From Hyphomicrobiales bacterium (GTDB lineage: Bacteria > Pseudomonadota > Alphaproteobacteria > Parvibaculales > Parvibaculaceae): DNA of 64,000 nt. The stretch spans positions 180,606 to 244,605 of the forward strand of contig WGND01000009.1 of NCBI GenBank assembly GCA_016124805.1, read 5' to 3'. This document shows positions 1 to 9,121 of this stretch, piece after piece. The translations under genes were made by a program, and so were the position numbers. Below the pieces are notes generated by a model that did no database searches, was not told the DNA's origin, and saw only the letters and a program-made list of their open reading frames with translations. The stretch's first letter is position 1; each line of letters begins with the position of its first letter.

Positions 1-1
1 C

Positions 2-1054
2 AATCTCTTTGCCATCTTCCCGCCGATCCGCATCAGCCCGATCAATCAGCGGCGCTGGCGCAACTTCAAGGCCAACCGGCGCGGCTATTGGAGCCTCTGG
101 ATTTTTCTGGCGCTATTCTTCCTCTCGCTTTTTGCCGAATTCATCGCCAATGACCGTCCCTTCCTCGTTACCTATCAGGGCGAAGCCTATTTCCCCGTCT
201 TTGCCGATTATCCCGAGACGACCTTTGGCGGCGAGTTTGAAACCAATGCCGATTATCGCGACCCTTATGTGCAGGACCTGATCAGACAGGATGGCGGCAT
301 CATGCTCTGGCCGCCCATCCGCTACAGCTATCAGACCATCAATCTCGATTTGCCCGTGCCGGCACCCGCCCCGCCCTCTGCCGAGAACCTGCTCGGCACG
401 GATGATCAGGGCCGCGATGTGGTGGCGCGCCTGATTTATGGCTTCCGCATCTCGGTGCTTTTCGGCCTCGTGCTCACCATTCTCTCTTCCATCATCGGCA
501 TTGCGGCCGGCGCGGTGCAGGGCTATTTCGGCGGCTGGACGGATTTGCTTTTCCAGCGTTTCATCGAAATCTGGACGAGCGTGCCCTCGCTCTATCTGCT
601 CATCATCATTGCCGCCGTCATCGCGCCCAATTTCTGGATCCTGCTTGGCATCCTGCTGCTGTTTTCATGGGTCTCGCTTGTCGGTGTGGTGCGCGCGGAA
701 TTCCTGCGCGGGCGCAATTTTGAATATGTGAAGGCAGCGCGCGCGCTCGGTCTCTCCAATGCCAAGATCATGTTCAAGCATCTGCTGCCCAATGCGATGG
801 TTGCCACGCTCACCTTCATGCCCTTCATTCTGAATTCATCGATCACGACGCTGACCTCGCTAGACTTTTTGGGCTTCGGCCTGCCGCCCGGTTCCCCCTC
901 GCTGGGTGAACTTCTCTCGCAGGGCAAGGCCAATCTGGAAGCACCCTGGCTCGGCCTCACCGGCTTCTTCTCCATCGCGATCATGCTGAGCCTGCTGATT
1001 TTTGTCGGTGAAGCCGTGCGCGATGCCTTTGATCCGCGCAAGGTGCTGCAATGA
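2..1054 (+). CDS. yejE: Peptide ABC transporter permease, YejE type (5' end outside window)
   Basis: Inner-membrane permease subunit of a Yej-type oligopeptide/microcin C importer. The reading frame is open from base 2, so the true start lies to the left; about 350 residues are visible. The ORF-track entry at 269 is only an internal ATG. A first membrane segment (YWSLWIFLALFFLSLFAE) is followed by a long periplasmic stretch, then the DPP/OPP-type permease core beginning at LLGTDDQGRDV. The cytoplasmic EAA loop, which contacts the ATPase, is seen as EYVKAARALGLSNAKIMFKH. The stop overlaps the yejF start by 4 bases (ATGA), so the two are translationally coupled. Assignment to Yej rather than Dpp/Opp rests on the long N-terminal periplasmic insert and the two-domain ATPase next door. 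Confidence 0.9.
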   Translation, partial: NLFAIFPPIRISPINQRRWRNFKANRRGYWSLWIFLALFFLSLFAEFIANDRPFLVTYQGEAYFPVFADYPETTFGGEFETNADYRDPYVQDLIRQDGGIMLWPPIRYSYQTINLDLPVPAPAPPSAENLLGTDDQGRDVVARLIYGFRISVLFGLVLTILSSIIGIAAGAVQGYFGGWTDLLFQRFIEIWTSVPSLYLLIIIAAVIAPNFWILLGILLLFSWVSLVGVVRAEFLRGRNFEYVKAARALGLSNAKIMFKHLLPNAMVATLTFMPFILNSSITTLTSLDFLGFGLPPGSPSLGELLSQGKANLEAPWLGLTGFFSIAIMLSLLIFVGEAVRDAFDPRKVLQ

Positions 1055-2679
1055 GCGGTCCCCTGATCAGCGTGAAGGAGCTCTCGGTCGCCTTCACCTC
1101 CGACGGGCAGGAAACGCTCGCGGTGGACAGCATCTCCTTCGACATCGAGCCCGGTGAGACGCTTGCCCTTGTCGGCGAGTCAGGCTCGGGCAAATCGGTT
1201 TCGGCGCTCTCGATCCTGCAATTGCTGCCCTATCCGCAGGCGCTGCATCCCTCAGGCAGCATCACCTTTGAGGGACGCAATCTGGTCGGCGCAAGTGAGA
1301 CGGAGCTCCGCAAGATACGCGGCAACCGCATCACCATGGTCTTTCAGGAGCCCATGACCTCGCTCAATCCGCTGCATACGATTGAAAGACAAGTCGGCGA
1401 AGTGCTGACCCTGCACAAGGGCATGCGCGGCCCCGCCGTGCAGAAGCGCGTGTTGGAACTGCTGCATCGCGTCGGCATTCCCAATGCTGAAGAGCGCCTC
1501 AATGCCTATCCCCATCAGCTCTCCGGCGGCCAGCGCCAGCGCGTGATGATTGCCATGGCGCTGGCCAATGAGCCTGATCTGCTGATTGCCGACGAACCCA
1601 CCACCGCGCTTGATGTGACGGTGCAGGCGCAGATTCTGGACCTGCTGCAGGAACTCAAACGCGAGATGGGCATGGCGCTGCTGCTCATCACCCATGATCT
1701 CGGCATTGTCCGCAAAATGGCAGACCGCGTCTGCGTCATGACCAACGGTCAGATCGTTGAGGAAGGCCCTGCCGAGCAGATATTCACGCAACCCGCGCAT
1801 GAATATACGCAGCATCTTCTTGCCGCCGAACCCAAGGGCCGCCCGCCCGCCAGCCATGAAGACACGCCGGTCATCATGGAAGCCGACCATCTCAAGGTCT
1901 GGTTTCCGATCCGGGCCGGGCTGCTGCGCAAGACCATCGGCCATATCAAGGCCGTGGATGATGTCTCCTTCAAGCTGCATGCAAAGCGCACGCTGGGCGT
2001 TGTCGGTGAATCAGGCTCGGGCAAGACAACACTTGGTCTGGCGCTTTTGCGTCTCATTTCGAGTGAAGGCGGCATCCGTTTTGACGGACGCAATATTCAG
2101 GGCGAAGCCTCCAAGGCATTGCGACCTTTACGGCGCCACATGCAGATCGTCTTTCAGGACCCTTTCGGCTCGCTCAGCCCGCGCATGTCGGTTGGCAGCA
2201 TTGTCGAGGAAGGTCTGCTGATCCAGATGCCCGACCTCAAGCCCGATGCCCGCCGCCAGCTTGTCAGCGAGGCGCTGGCCGAGGTTGGCCTTGACCCTGA
2301 TACACAGGACCGCTACCCGCATGAATTTTCCGGTGGCCAGCGCCAGCGCATCGCGATTGCGCGGGCCATGGCGCTCAAGCCGCGCTTTGTCATGCTGGAT
2401 GAACCCACCAGTGCGCTCGACATGTCGGTGCAGGCGCAGATTGTCGATCTGCTGCGCGACCTGCAGACGCGGCATGGCCTTGCCTATCTCTTCATCAGCC
2501 ATGATCTGAAAGTTGTGCGCGCGCTCGCCGACGACATCATCGTCATGCGCGACGGCAAGGTGGTGGAAGCAGGCAGCGCCGATAAGATATTTGACGCGCC
2601 TGAAACCGGTTATACCAGGGCGCTGATGGCCGCCGCCTTTGATCTGGCCGCTGCCCCGGCTGGCACTGTTGCCTCCTGA
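1051..2679 (+). CDS. yejF: Peptide ABC transporter ATP-binding protein, two nucleotide-binding domains (YejF)
   Basis: ATPase driving the peptide importer with the upstream permease. It has 542 residues with two complete NBDs. The first has Walker A GESGSGKS near residue 42, signature LSGGQRQR near 158 and Walker B LLIADEP. The second has GESGSGKT near 320, FSGGQRQR near 430 and FVMLDEP. This fused double-NBD form is characteristic of YejF, whereas Dpp/Opp systems use two separate ATPases. The start is fixed by the ATGA overlap with yejE. It is convergent with the thioesterase gene, with no spacer (2679/2680). Confidence 0.93.
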   Translation: MSGPLISVKELSVAFTSDGQETLAVDSISFDIEPGETLALVGESGSGKSVSALSILQLLPYPQALHPSGSITFEGRNLVGASETELRKIRGNRITMVFQEPMTSLNPLHTIERQVGEVLTLHKGMRGPAVQKRVLELLHRVGIPNAEERLNAYPHQLSGGQRQRVMIAMALANEPDLLIADEPTTALDVTVQAQILDLLQELKREMGMALLLITHDLGIVRKMADRVCVMTNGQIVEEGPAEQIFTQPAHEYTQHLLAAEPKGRPPASHEDTPVIMEADHLKVWFPIRAGLLRKTIGHIKAVDDVSFKLHAKRTLGVVGESGSGKTTLGLALLRLISSEGGIRFDGRNIQGEASKALRPLRRHMQIVFQDPFGSLSPRMSVGSIVEEGLLIQMPDLKPDARRQLVSEALAEVGLDPDTQDRYPHEFSGGQRQRIAIARAMALKPRFVMLDEPTSALDMSVQAQIVDLLRDLQTRHGLAYLFISHDLKVVRALADDIIVMRDGKVVEAGSADKIFDAPETGYTRALMAAAFDLAAAPAGTVAS

Positions 2680-3102
2680 TCAGGCCTGTACGCGGAATGT
2701 CGCATTGGCCCGCGCAATCGGCGTGCCGTCGGCTGTCACCAGCGCATCGACAAATCCCATATTCTTGCCCGCCCGGATCACACGCGGTGTCACCTGCACC
2801 CATTGGCCGAGCTTGCCCGCGGCCAGATAATCAATATTCAGGCTCACCGTCACGGCGCCGCCTTTCGGCGTCTCGTTATTTTCGGCATAGGTCAGCACAT
2901 AGCTGAGGCCCATAGCATTGTCGGCCAATGACGCGATAACGCCGCCATGCATCAGGCCGCGCGAGTTGCAATGCGCCGCGCGCAGTTCCAGTCCCAGTTC
3001 AAGGATGCCACCATTCTGTCGCGAATAGAGCGGCTCCCATGGATCGGTGACAGCGCTTTTGCGGAAATGCGGCGCAAAGCCCTCCGGCAGCTTCGGCATC
3101 AC
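2680..3102 (-). CDS. PaaI-type hotdog-fold thioesterase
   Basis: A 140-residue single hotdog-domain protein, the usual size for the PaaI/YbgC-like acyl-CoA thioesterase family. The family signature HGGVIASLADNAMG, in which the helix N-terminus and acidic residue form the active site, is near residue 52. It is followed by a strand with TVSLNIDYLAA. It probably hydrolyses an acyl- or aryl-CoA in the cytoplasm; the substrate cannot be read from sequence. It lies 6 bases downstream of the DUF2855 gene and is likely co-transcribed with it. It abuts the 3' end of yejF in convergent orientation. Confidence 0.85.
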   Translation of the reverse strand: MMPKLPEGFAPHFRKSAVTDPWEPLYSRQNGGILELGLELRAAHCNSRGLMHGGVIASLADNAMGLSYVLTYAENNETPKGGAVTVSLNIDYLAAGKLGQWVQVTPRVIRAGKNMGFVDALVTADGTPIARANATFRVQA

Positions 3103-3108
3103 ATGCCC

Positions 3109-4206
3109 TCACATCAGAAAGATATAGCCCTTGTCCGGCGGGCATTTGCCGTTGAGCACGGCGGCATAGGCCTTGGCAATCTCGGCTTGCCCCTTTTTTT
3201 CTTCAATGCCGAACCAGCCCGAGGCAGCGGTCACAAATTCTTTCAGCGCGCCTTGCGTGCGGGCATCAAATTCCTCGCGCCCCCAATCCTTGTTGCGCTT
3301 CACGATGCGGTCCGGCGCAAAGAAGAATTCCGGATGGGGGCCGGGCAGATCAGACGCACGACCACCTTCTTCCCAATGCGTGCCGCCCACGACAAGGCTG
3401 AATTTCAGCTTGTCACCAAAATGATGATGGATGCGCGAGCGCGTCTCGATGCTGCCCGCCATGTCGACAAAAAGGGCATCATCAAGTGTGGCCTTTTCGA
3501 TGTCGTCATAGCTCAGCACTTCATCATACCAGCCCGTGCTTTTCACAAAATCGCGGCTTGCTGCAGAGGTCAGGCCCACAACCTTGATGCCCTGCGCCCT
3601 GCGCTTGGCCAGCGCCCAGGCCAGACCCAGCGATGTCTTGCTCGACGCGCTGGAAAGGATCACGCGTTTGGCGCCGAAAAAGCCTTTCTCGTCGAGAAAA
3701 TCATCAATCAGGAACGAGGTGATCAGCAGCGGCCAGAGCACGGCATTGTTGTCTTCGGCGCGCGCATCAAGCGCGGAGGCTGCGGGCAGACGCGTATATT
3801 TGTTATAGGCAGGTGCCAGTCCGGCGCGATGGGCCGAGGCATCGACCAGCGCGTCGGGCTTCACGCGCGAGGCTTCGATTTTCAGATAGCTCGACATGGG
3901 GAAATAGCCAAAGAGCCTTTCGCCCACATTCACATCCGGATGTTTTGACTGCACGACCTGCGCATAACCCCAGACGGGAATGCGACCCCAGCCCTCAGGG
4001 GCGGGAAAGAAGGTCCAGTATTTCATGGCATCGCCATAGGCCGCATAGGTGATGTTGTTGGAGGTGAAGGCAAAGCGCTCCACCTTCACCAGAATATCGC
4101 CGTCCTTGAGTTCGGTGTCTGCCGTGGTCGCCGAGGGCACGATCTCGCTCTTGTGCAGATCACCCTTGCTCACCTGAAAATCCCAGGCCATGCCCGTATC
4201 ACTCAT
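3109..4206 (-). CDS. DUF2855 family protein (zinc-less MDR oxidoreductase-like)
   Basis: A 365-residue cytoplasmic protein recognised as DUF2855 from its opening DGDILVKVERFAFTSNNITY, the WGRIPVWGYAQVV segment, and the FFAPDRIVKRNKDWG region near the C-terminus. The N-terminal part resembles the GroES-like domain of quinone oxidoreductases, and the segment ILSSASSKTSLGLAWAL looks like a degenerate dinucleotide-binding region, so a redox role is an inference only. The ATG at 4206 is preceded by a GGAG ribosome binding site seven bases away. It is followed at 6 bases by the thioesterase gene, suggesting a two-gene operon acting on a CoA- or enone-type substrate. Confidence 0.75.
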   Translation of the reverse strand: MSDTGMAWDFQVSKGDLHKSEIVPSATTADTELKDGDILVKVERFAFTSNNITYAAYGDAMKYWTFFPAPEGWGRIPVWGYAQVVQSKHPDVNVGERLFGYFPMSSYLKIEASRVKPDALVDASAHRAGLAPAYNKYTRLPAASALDARAEDNNAVLWPLLITSFLIDDFLDEKGFFGAKRVILSSASSKTSLGLAWALAKRRAQGIKVVGLTSAASRDFVKSTGWYDEVLSYDDIEKATLDDALFVDMAGSIETRSRIHHHFGDKLKFSLVVGGTHWEEGGRASDLPGPHPEFFFAPDRIVKRNKDWGREEFDARTQGALKEFVTAASGWFGIEEKKGQAEIAKAYAAVLNGKCPPDKGYIFLM

Positions 4207-4294
4207 GAAAATCTCCCTTGTCGGACGCCTGTGTCAGCGCCTCTGCCATTCCGTCAATTGCATGTGCCAAGCATATAGGCACGACGTCACGCGA

Positions 4295-5152
4295 TTACAG
4301 CCTCTTGATCGAGGTCACATGGCCCGAGGCGCGCGCAATCCGCGTCATCGCAATATCAAGCCGCTCAATGGCGACGCGCATGTGATGGCCATTGGCATGG
4401 ATGAGCCGCTGGTCATCCACCATGATGCCGACATGCCCCTTCCAGAACACCAGATCGCCGCGCTTGAGCGTCGTGAAATCAAGTGGTTCGGGCAGCGCTT
4501 CGCCGAGCGTGGCTTCCTGCATGTCCGTGTCGCGCAAAGATGTAATCCCGGCGCGCTCGAGTGCCAGCTGCACAAGGCCCGAACAATCCATGCCCATCGT
4601 GTCGCGGCCGCCCCAGAGATAGGGCACACCTAGAAATTCCTCGGCCACCGCCACATAGTCGCGCACATGCGAGCCGACAGGTGCGATATGCGCGGTGAAG
4701 ATCCAGCCGCCGCGTTCAAGTTCGCTATATTCGCCGCTCGCGCCGGTCACGCGCAATTTGGCATTCATGCCGAGCGGAATGGCGGGGCGTGTTTTCAGGT
4801 CAGGCTTGGGATAGATGAAGCTGCGAAGCGCCACGACCTGATGCGTGGCGCGATAAGGCCGCGAGCCAAGCTGCTTGGCGTCCACATAGCCGACATAGTC
4901 ATCAAGTACGGATTGCCCCCAGGCCCATCCGCCCTCTTCCTCATAGACGCGGAAAATCTCGCCAAAGAGAAGCTGGGTGTCCATCGGGGCGTCCGGCTGC
5001 GCCCGCCGCAGCAGGGGCGCGACGGGCACGATCACCTGCCGGTCCGTGCCCTCGACAAAACAGTCAGCCTTCACCTCGCCGCGCAGATGGGCGGCGGCCA
5101 GGTCTTCACGATAGGGATTCAACCTGCGGTCCGGACCGCCATCACGACTCAT
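4295..5152 (-). CDS. NlpC/P60 (C40) family cell-wall peptidase with SH3-like N-terminal domains
   Basis: A 285-residue protein. The C-terminal NlpC/P60 domain (from about residue 165) shows the catalytic Cys in MDCSGLVQ and the His in GHVGIMV, with a following HANGH motif providing the polar third residue. The region before it contains two bacterial SH3-like segments typical of gamma-D-glutamyl-diamino-acid endopeptidases. No signal peptide is visible. That is common in this alphaproteobacterial subfamily and suggests action on recycled or imported muropeptides, or a non-classical export route. Its ATG overlaps the stop of the upstream marR-type gene by 4 bases, so expression is coupled to that regulator. 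Confidence 0.85.
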   Translation of the reverse strand: MSRDGGPDRRLNPYREDLAAAHLRGEVKADCFVEGTDRQVIVPVAPLLRRAQPDAPMDTQLLFGEIFRVYEEEGGWAWGQSVLDDYVGYVDAKQLGSRPYRATHQVVALRSFIYPKPDLKTRPAIPLGMNAKLRVTGASGEYSELERGGWIFTAHIAPVGSHVRDYVAVAEEFLGVPYLWGGRDTMGMDCSGLVQLALERAGITSLRDTDMQEATLGEALPEPLDFTTLKRGDLVFWKGHVGIMVDDQRLIHANGHHMRVAIERLDIAMTRIARASGHVTSIKRL

Positions 5153-5487
5153 ACGGGCAGCTTGCTCGAAACATTGGTGATGAGGGTGGCAAAGTCATTC
5201 ATGAAGCAGGTGCCTTTCTCGGTCGGCTGAACCAGAACATTGCGCCGGTCGGTCTCGTCGCGCCGCCGCCGGAGCAGATCGAGTCCGCTCAATGTGTCCA
5301 GCGCGCGTGTGATGGCGGGTTTGGAAACCCCCAGCACTGTCGACAATCCACGCACGGTATGGGGTGGCGGATCAATATAGATCGTCAACAAGATAGCCAG
5401 TTGGCGCGAGGAAAGATCGGGTCCCTCGCCCTTCACTGTTTCGCGAAGGACATCATGCCAAAGGGCCAATGCCTGTTCGCTATTCAT
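5149..5487 (-). CDS. MarR family transcriptional regulator
   Basis: A winged-helix regulator of about 112 residues. The helix-turn-helix is seen as TVRGLSTVLGVSKPAITRALDTLSGLDLL and the wing as RRRDETDRRNVLVQPTEKG, the classic MarR D-x-R-x-R wing signature. The track begins at a GTG (5499), but an ATG at 5487 (MNSEQAL) has a GGGA six bases upstream and is preferred. It is translationally coupled to the NlpC/P60 gene. The ligand is unknown; autoregulation of the two-gene operon is the simplest inference. Confidence 0.8.
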   Translation of the reverse strand: MNSEQALALWHDVLRETVKGEGPDLSSRQLAILLTIYIDPPPHTVRGLSTVLGVSKPAITRALDTLSGLDLLRRRRDETDRRNVLVQPTEKGTCFMNDFATLITNVSSKLPV

Positions 5488-5636
5488 CATCTGTCCCACG
5501 CCATCGCCTCCCGCGACAGCTCCACCGCTGCCCGCATGGCGGACAACAATGAAGACTTTCCAGCCTGGTTCACGCCTCCCCGCGCTGCCCCTGCTGGATC
5601 CTGTTCAGTTTATCGGTGACAGCGGCCCGCGCAAGC

Positions 5637-7010
5637 CTAGCCGTAACGCTGGCAGATCAAATGATAGAGCGCTCGGATCGCATAGGCTTCGCCACCGACA
5701 GGCCGTCCCGGCTTGGGCTTGGGGGCCCAGCCGTAAATATCGAAATGGGCATAGGCCTTGGCCTTTTCCACAAAGCGCCGCAGAAACAGCGCTGCGGTAA
5801 TGCAGCCGGCAAAGGCACCATCTGAAATGTGATTGACGTCGGCAATCTTGCTGTCGAGCCATGAATCATAAGGCGACCAGAAGGGCATGCGCCAGACCGG
5901 ATCGGCGCAGGCGCGCGCGGCGGCTTCAAGATCGCTCGCCAGCGCGTCATTATCGGTAAAATAGGGCGGCAGCTCGGGGCCGAGTGCCGTACGCGCCGCG
6001 CCCGTCAATGTCGCCATGTCGATCAGCAGATCGGGTGCCTCGCTATCGGCTTCGGCCAGCGCATCAGCTAGGATGAGCCGGCCTTCCGCATCCGTGTTGC
6101 CGATCTCGACAGTCAGCCCCTTACGGCTCTGGAGCACATCGCCGGGCCGAAAAGCATTGCCGCCAATGGCATTCTCCACCGCCGGGATCAGCAGGCGCAG
6201 GCGCACATCAAGGCCCTTGTCCATGATGAGCTGCGCCAGCGCCAGCGTGGCGGCCGCCCCGCCCATATCCTTTTTCATCAGCAGCATGGCGCTTGACGGC
6301 TTCAAGTCGAGCCCGCCCGTGTCGAAGGAAACGCCCTTGCCCACCAGCGTCACTTTGGGCGCATCGGCGCGGCCCCATGTCATGTCGATCAGACGGGGCG
6401 CCACATCGGATGCCCGCCCCACGGCATGCACCATGGGATAGTTGCGCGTCAGCAAATCCTCACCAAGGATGACATGGGTGCTCGCGCCATATTGCGTCGC
6501 GACGGCCATGACAGCCTTTTCAATATCGGCCGGTGTCATGTCAGCGGCAGGCGTGTTGATGAGATCGCGCACCAGAAAGACGGCGCGCGCCAGACGGCTG
6601 ACTTCTTCGCCATCGACACTGTCGGGCAGCACAAGGCGCGGCCATTCGCGTGTCTTGCCGCTATAGCGGGTGAAGCGATAGGTCCCGAGCGCATAGCCGA
6701 GCGCCGCCTTGGCGGGGTCTGCCGCACTCTGCCCGGCAAAGCGATAATCACCTTGAGGCAAAGCTCCGGGCAAGGCACCGGTCAAAAAGGGATCGGCGGC
6801 CTCGCCCAACCCGAGCAGCACGCCGGAAAGCCCCCCCGAACCATCGGGCAGCAGCAGCACCTTGCCCGCCTCGCCCTTGAAGCCGGATGTTTCGACCCAG
6901 GCCGCACCTGCCCCGGCATGGGAGGCGCACCAGCCCTCCACATCGCGCGATGGCACCAGCCACACAGGCGTTGCCGCCACATCCTTGCGGGTCACAAAAA
7001 ATTCGAGCAC
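5637..7010 (-). CDS. Leucyl aminopeptidase family protein (M17)
   Basis: A cytosolic metallo-aminopeptidase of about 457 residues, slightly shorter than PepA (about 500), so the N-terminal domain is compact. M17 landmarks are present: KGVSFDTGGLDLKPS, MKKDMGGAA, and the hallmark NTDAEGRLILADAL metal-binding box. These supply the two-metal ligands (Lys, Asp, Asp, Glu) and the active-site Lys and Arg. The track starts at a TTG (7031). A GTG at 7010 follows an AGGGGA seven bases away and is chosen instead. It is monocistronic as far as can be seen, divergent from the GST gene across about 110 bases. Confidence 0.9.
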   Translation of the reverse strand: MLEFFVTRKDVAATPVWLVPSRDVEGWCASHAGAGAAWVETSGFKGEAGKVLLLPDGSGGLSGVLLGLGEAADPFLTGALPGALPQGDYRFAGQSAADPAKAALGYALGTYRFTRYSGKTREWPRLVLPDSVDGEEVSRLARAVFLVRDLINTPAADMTPADIEKAVMAVATQYGASTHVILGEDLLTRNYPMVHAVGRASDVAPRLIDMTWGRADAPKVTLVGKGVSFDTGGLDLKPSSAMLLMKKDMGGAAATLALAQLIMDKGLDVRLRLLIPAVENAIGGNAFRPGDVLQSRKGLTVEIGNTDAEGRLILADALAEADSEAPDLLIDMATLTGAARTALGPELPPYFTDNDALASDLEAAARACADPVWRMPFWSPYDSWLDSKIADVNHISDGAFAGCITAALFLRRFVEKAKAYAHFDIYGWAPKPKPGRPVGGEAYAIRALYHLICQRYG

Positions 7011-7123
7011 GACTTGTCCCCTGACACCCAATATGGGAATGATTTTCGAGCCTTGAGACCTTATAGAGGGACCTTGAAGGCTGCAACGCGCTTGGGCCCC
7101 GCTTCATGATCTAGGGTGCGACA

Positions 7124-7792
7124 ATGGAATTTGAACTCGTCATCGGTGACAAAAACTGGTCCAGCTGGAGCCTCCGCCCCTGGCTTCTCATGAAACAGGC
7201 CGGGCTCACATTCAACGAGATCCCGGTGCGGTTGCGCTCGCCCCAGACCAAAAGTGAAATTCTCGCCCATTCCCCGAGCGGTCTGGTGCCCGCCCTCAAA
7301 TGGCGCGGCAAGGTGATCTGCGACTCGCTGGCAATCTGTGAAACCATTGCCGAGCTTTATCCGGAAAAAAACCTCTGGCCGCAGGACATGCTGACGCGTG
7401 CCATTGCCCGGTCGGTTGCCTGTGAAATGCATTCGGGCTTTCGTGACCTGCGCATCGACATGCCCATGGATATCGTCAACATCTATCCGGGCACGGCGAT
7501 CAGCGACGGCACCAAATCCGACATCCGGCGCATCGTGACGGTCTGGCGCGAGATGCGGCAGCAATTCGGGCAGCTGCGCAGCGATGATCAGGGCTTCCTC
7601 TTTGGCCACTTCACCGTGGCCGATGCCATGTATGCCCCTGTCGTCACGCGCTTTGCGACCTATGCCGTTGATCTGGCGGCCATGGGCGATGACGGGACGG
7701 CGCTTGCCTATATGAAGACGATGCGGACATTGCCAGCCATGCGCGACTGGGAAGCGGGCGCCGAAGCCGGGCTCAAGGCGCGGGGTCTTTAG
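7124..7792 (+). CDS. Glutathione S-transferase family protein
   Basis: A 222-residue protein with an N-terminal thioredoxin-like domain (ELVIGDKNWSSWSLRPWLLMKQ, with serines in the usual catalytic position) and the glutathione-binding SGLVPALKW and DSLAICETIAE segments. An all-alpha C-terminal domain follows. The NWSSWSLR opening is characteristic of a widespread proteobacterial GST subfamily with no assigned physiological substrate. Its last 20 bases overlap the 3' end of the convergent TAXI gene. Confidence 0.85.
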   Translation: MEFELVIGDKNWSSWSLRPWLLMKQAGLTFNEIPVRLRSPQTKSEILAHSPSGLVPALKWRGKVICDSLAICETIAELYPEKNLWPQDMLTRAIARSVACEMHSGFRDLRIDMPMDIVNIYPGTAISDGTKSDIRRIVTVWREMRQQFGQLRSDDQGFLFGHFTVADAMYAPVVTRFATYAVDLAAMGDDGTALAYMKTMRTLPAMRDWEAGAEAGLKARGL

Positions 7793-8960
7793 AGGCCACC
7801 GGCTTTTCGCCCGAGAGTTCCTCATAATAGCGCGCCGCACCGGCATGAAGCGGGATCGGAATATGGGCGATCAGCGCCGCACTCATTTCCGCCGTCGGCT
7901 GGGACGCGCCGTAAATCTGTTCGGCCGGCAGCACACCGGGAATGCCGAAGCCTGACTCCAGCAGGCTCTTGTTGCCGGGATAGAAAAGCGCCTGCGTGAT
8001 GGCATAGATCAGGTTCGGGTCGGCTTCTTCCTGACAGATCAGGATGGTGCTGATGGCCAGCGTGTCGATGGCCGGGGCAAAGCCATAGGTGCCTGCCGGA
8101 ATATGGGCAACCTCAAAGCGGCTGTCGGGGCCGGTCAGCGTCTCGACTTCCGGCCCGTCAATCGCCAGAGGATCAAGCACGCCGCGCCCGATCAGATCCA
8201 CCAGCTGCGGCATGGGATCGGGGCCGACCCAGAAGAGCGCGTCAATACGATTGAGAATGACAAGTTCGGTTGCCCGGGCCGGTTCGGCGTCAATCAATTC
8301 GACATTGCCCGGCCCCAGGCCATAGGCCTTGAGAATGGCGAGCGCATCCTGTCGTCCGACCGAGCCTTTGGGGCCAATCGCAACGCGCTTGCCCTTGAGA
8401 TCGGTGATGCGATGCGCCGAAAGACCCCGGCTGGCAAGCAGATGCACGCTCTGATGATAGAGACGCGAAATGGCGCGGATTTTCTTGTAGGGCTTTTCAC
8501 CGCGGAAAGGGCCCGTGCCGCGCCAGGCCATATGAAGCGCGCTGCCGCTCACAATGGCGGCCTCGAAATGGCCGGCATTGACGGCGCGAATGCTCGCCGC
8601 CTCACTCAGCGAGCTTTTGACGACCGCCACAAGGCCTGCCACCCCGCAGGGCGACTGGCTGTCGCAGGGCGGGGTATCGGGCGGACGGCTGATGGCGGCG
8701 GCTAGCCGCTCGCCCACCGCGAATTCCGTGCCGCCCACGCTGCCGCTCCCGATCTGGAAGAAGACAACTTTTTGCGGCTCTTCTTCCAGCGCCAGCGGCG
8801 GGCGCATATAGAGAAGCGCGCCCAGGCCGATGATAAAAAGAGCCAGCAACCCGATCATGACCGGGCGGGCTGCATCATGGGACAGGAGCCCGTCCACGCC
8901 TTCATATAGGGCCTTTGCCCGCTTGCGCAGCGCAACAAGCATCTTTTTCCCGTGTTCCAT
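7773..8960 (-). CDS. TAXI family TRAP-type solute-binding protein, membrane-anchored
   Basis: A 395-residue protein of the TAXI (TRAP-associated extracytoplasmic immunogenic) family. The mature domain begins after an N-terminal membrane helix (VMIGLLALFIIGLGALLYM) and opens with FFQIGSGSVGGTEFAVGERLA, the usual ligand-domain start. The LKGKRVAIGPKGS motif lies in the middle. The helix has no obvious signal-peptidase site, so the protein is probably tethered to the inner membrane with a cytoplasmic tail of about 35 residues. No TRAP permease genes lie nearby, so it either partners with a distant permease or has a sensory role. Substrate unknown. Confidence 0.82.
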   Translation of the reverse strand: MEHGKKMLVALRKRAKALYEGVDGLLSHDAARPVMIGLLALFIIGLGALLYMRPPLALEEEPQKVVFFQIGSGSVGGTEFAVGERLAAAISRPPDTPPCDSQSPCGVAGLVAVVKSSLSEAASIRAVNAGHFEAAIVSGSALHMAWRGTGPFRGEKPYKKIRAISRLYHQSVHLLASRGLSAHRITDLKGKRVAIGPKGSVGRQDALAILKAYGLGPGNVELIDAEPARATELVILNRIDALFWVGPDPMPQLVDLIGRGVLDPLAIDGPEVETLTGPDSRFEVAHIPAGTYGFAPAIDTLAISTILICQEEADPNLIYAITQALFYPGNKSLLESGFGIPGVLPAEQIYGASQPTAEMSAALIAHIPIPLHAGAARYYEELSGEKPVASKDPAP

Positions 8961-9121
8961 GGCGGCATACTAGGCCGCTCATGGGGTGATCCGGAATCGA
9001 TATTTCAAATTGAACTTATAATTAATGATTTCTTGAGGGCTGCTGCCGCAAACTGCCGCCATGAGCGCCTGATGTGCAACATCGGGCGATATATGCCATC
9101 AAGAGATTGGGACGAAGAGCC

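Noticed and set aside
2947-3948. A 333-codon plus-strand ORF
   Set aside because: Antisense to the thioesterase and DUF2855 genes; no motif.
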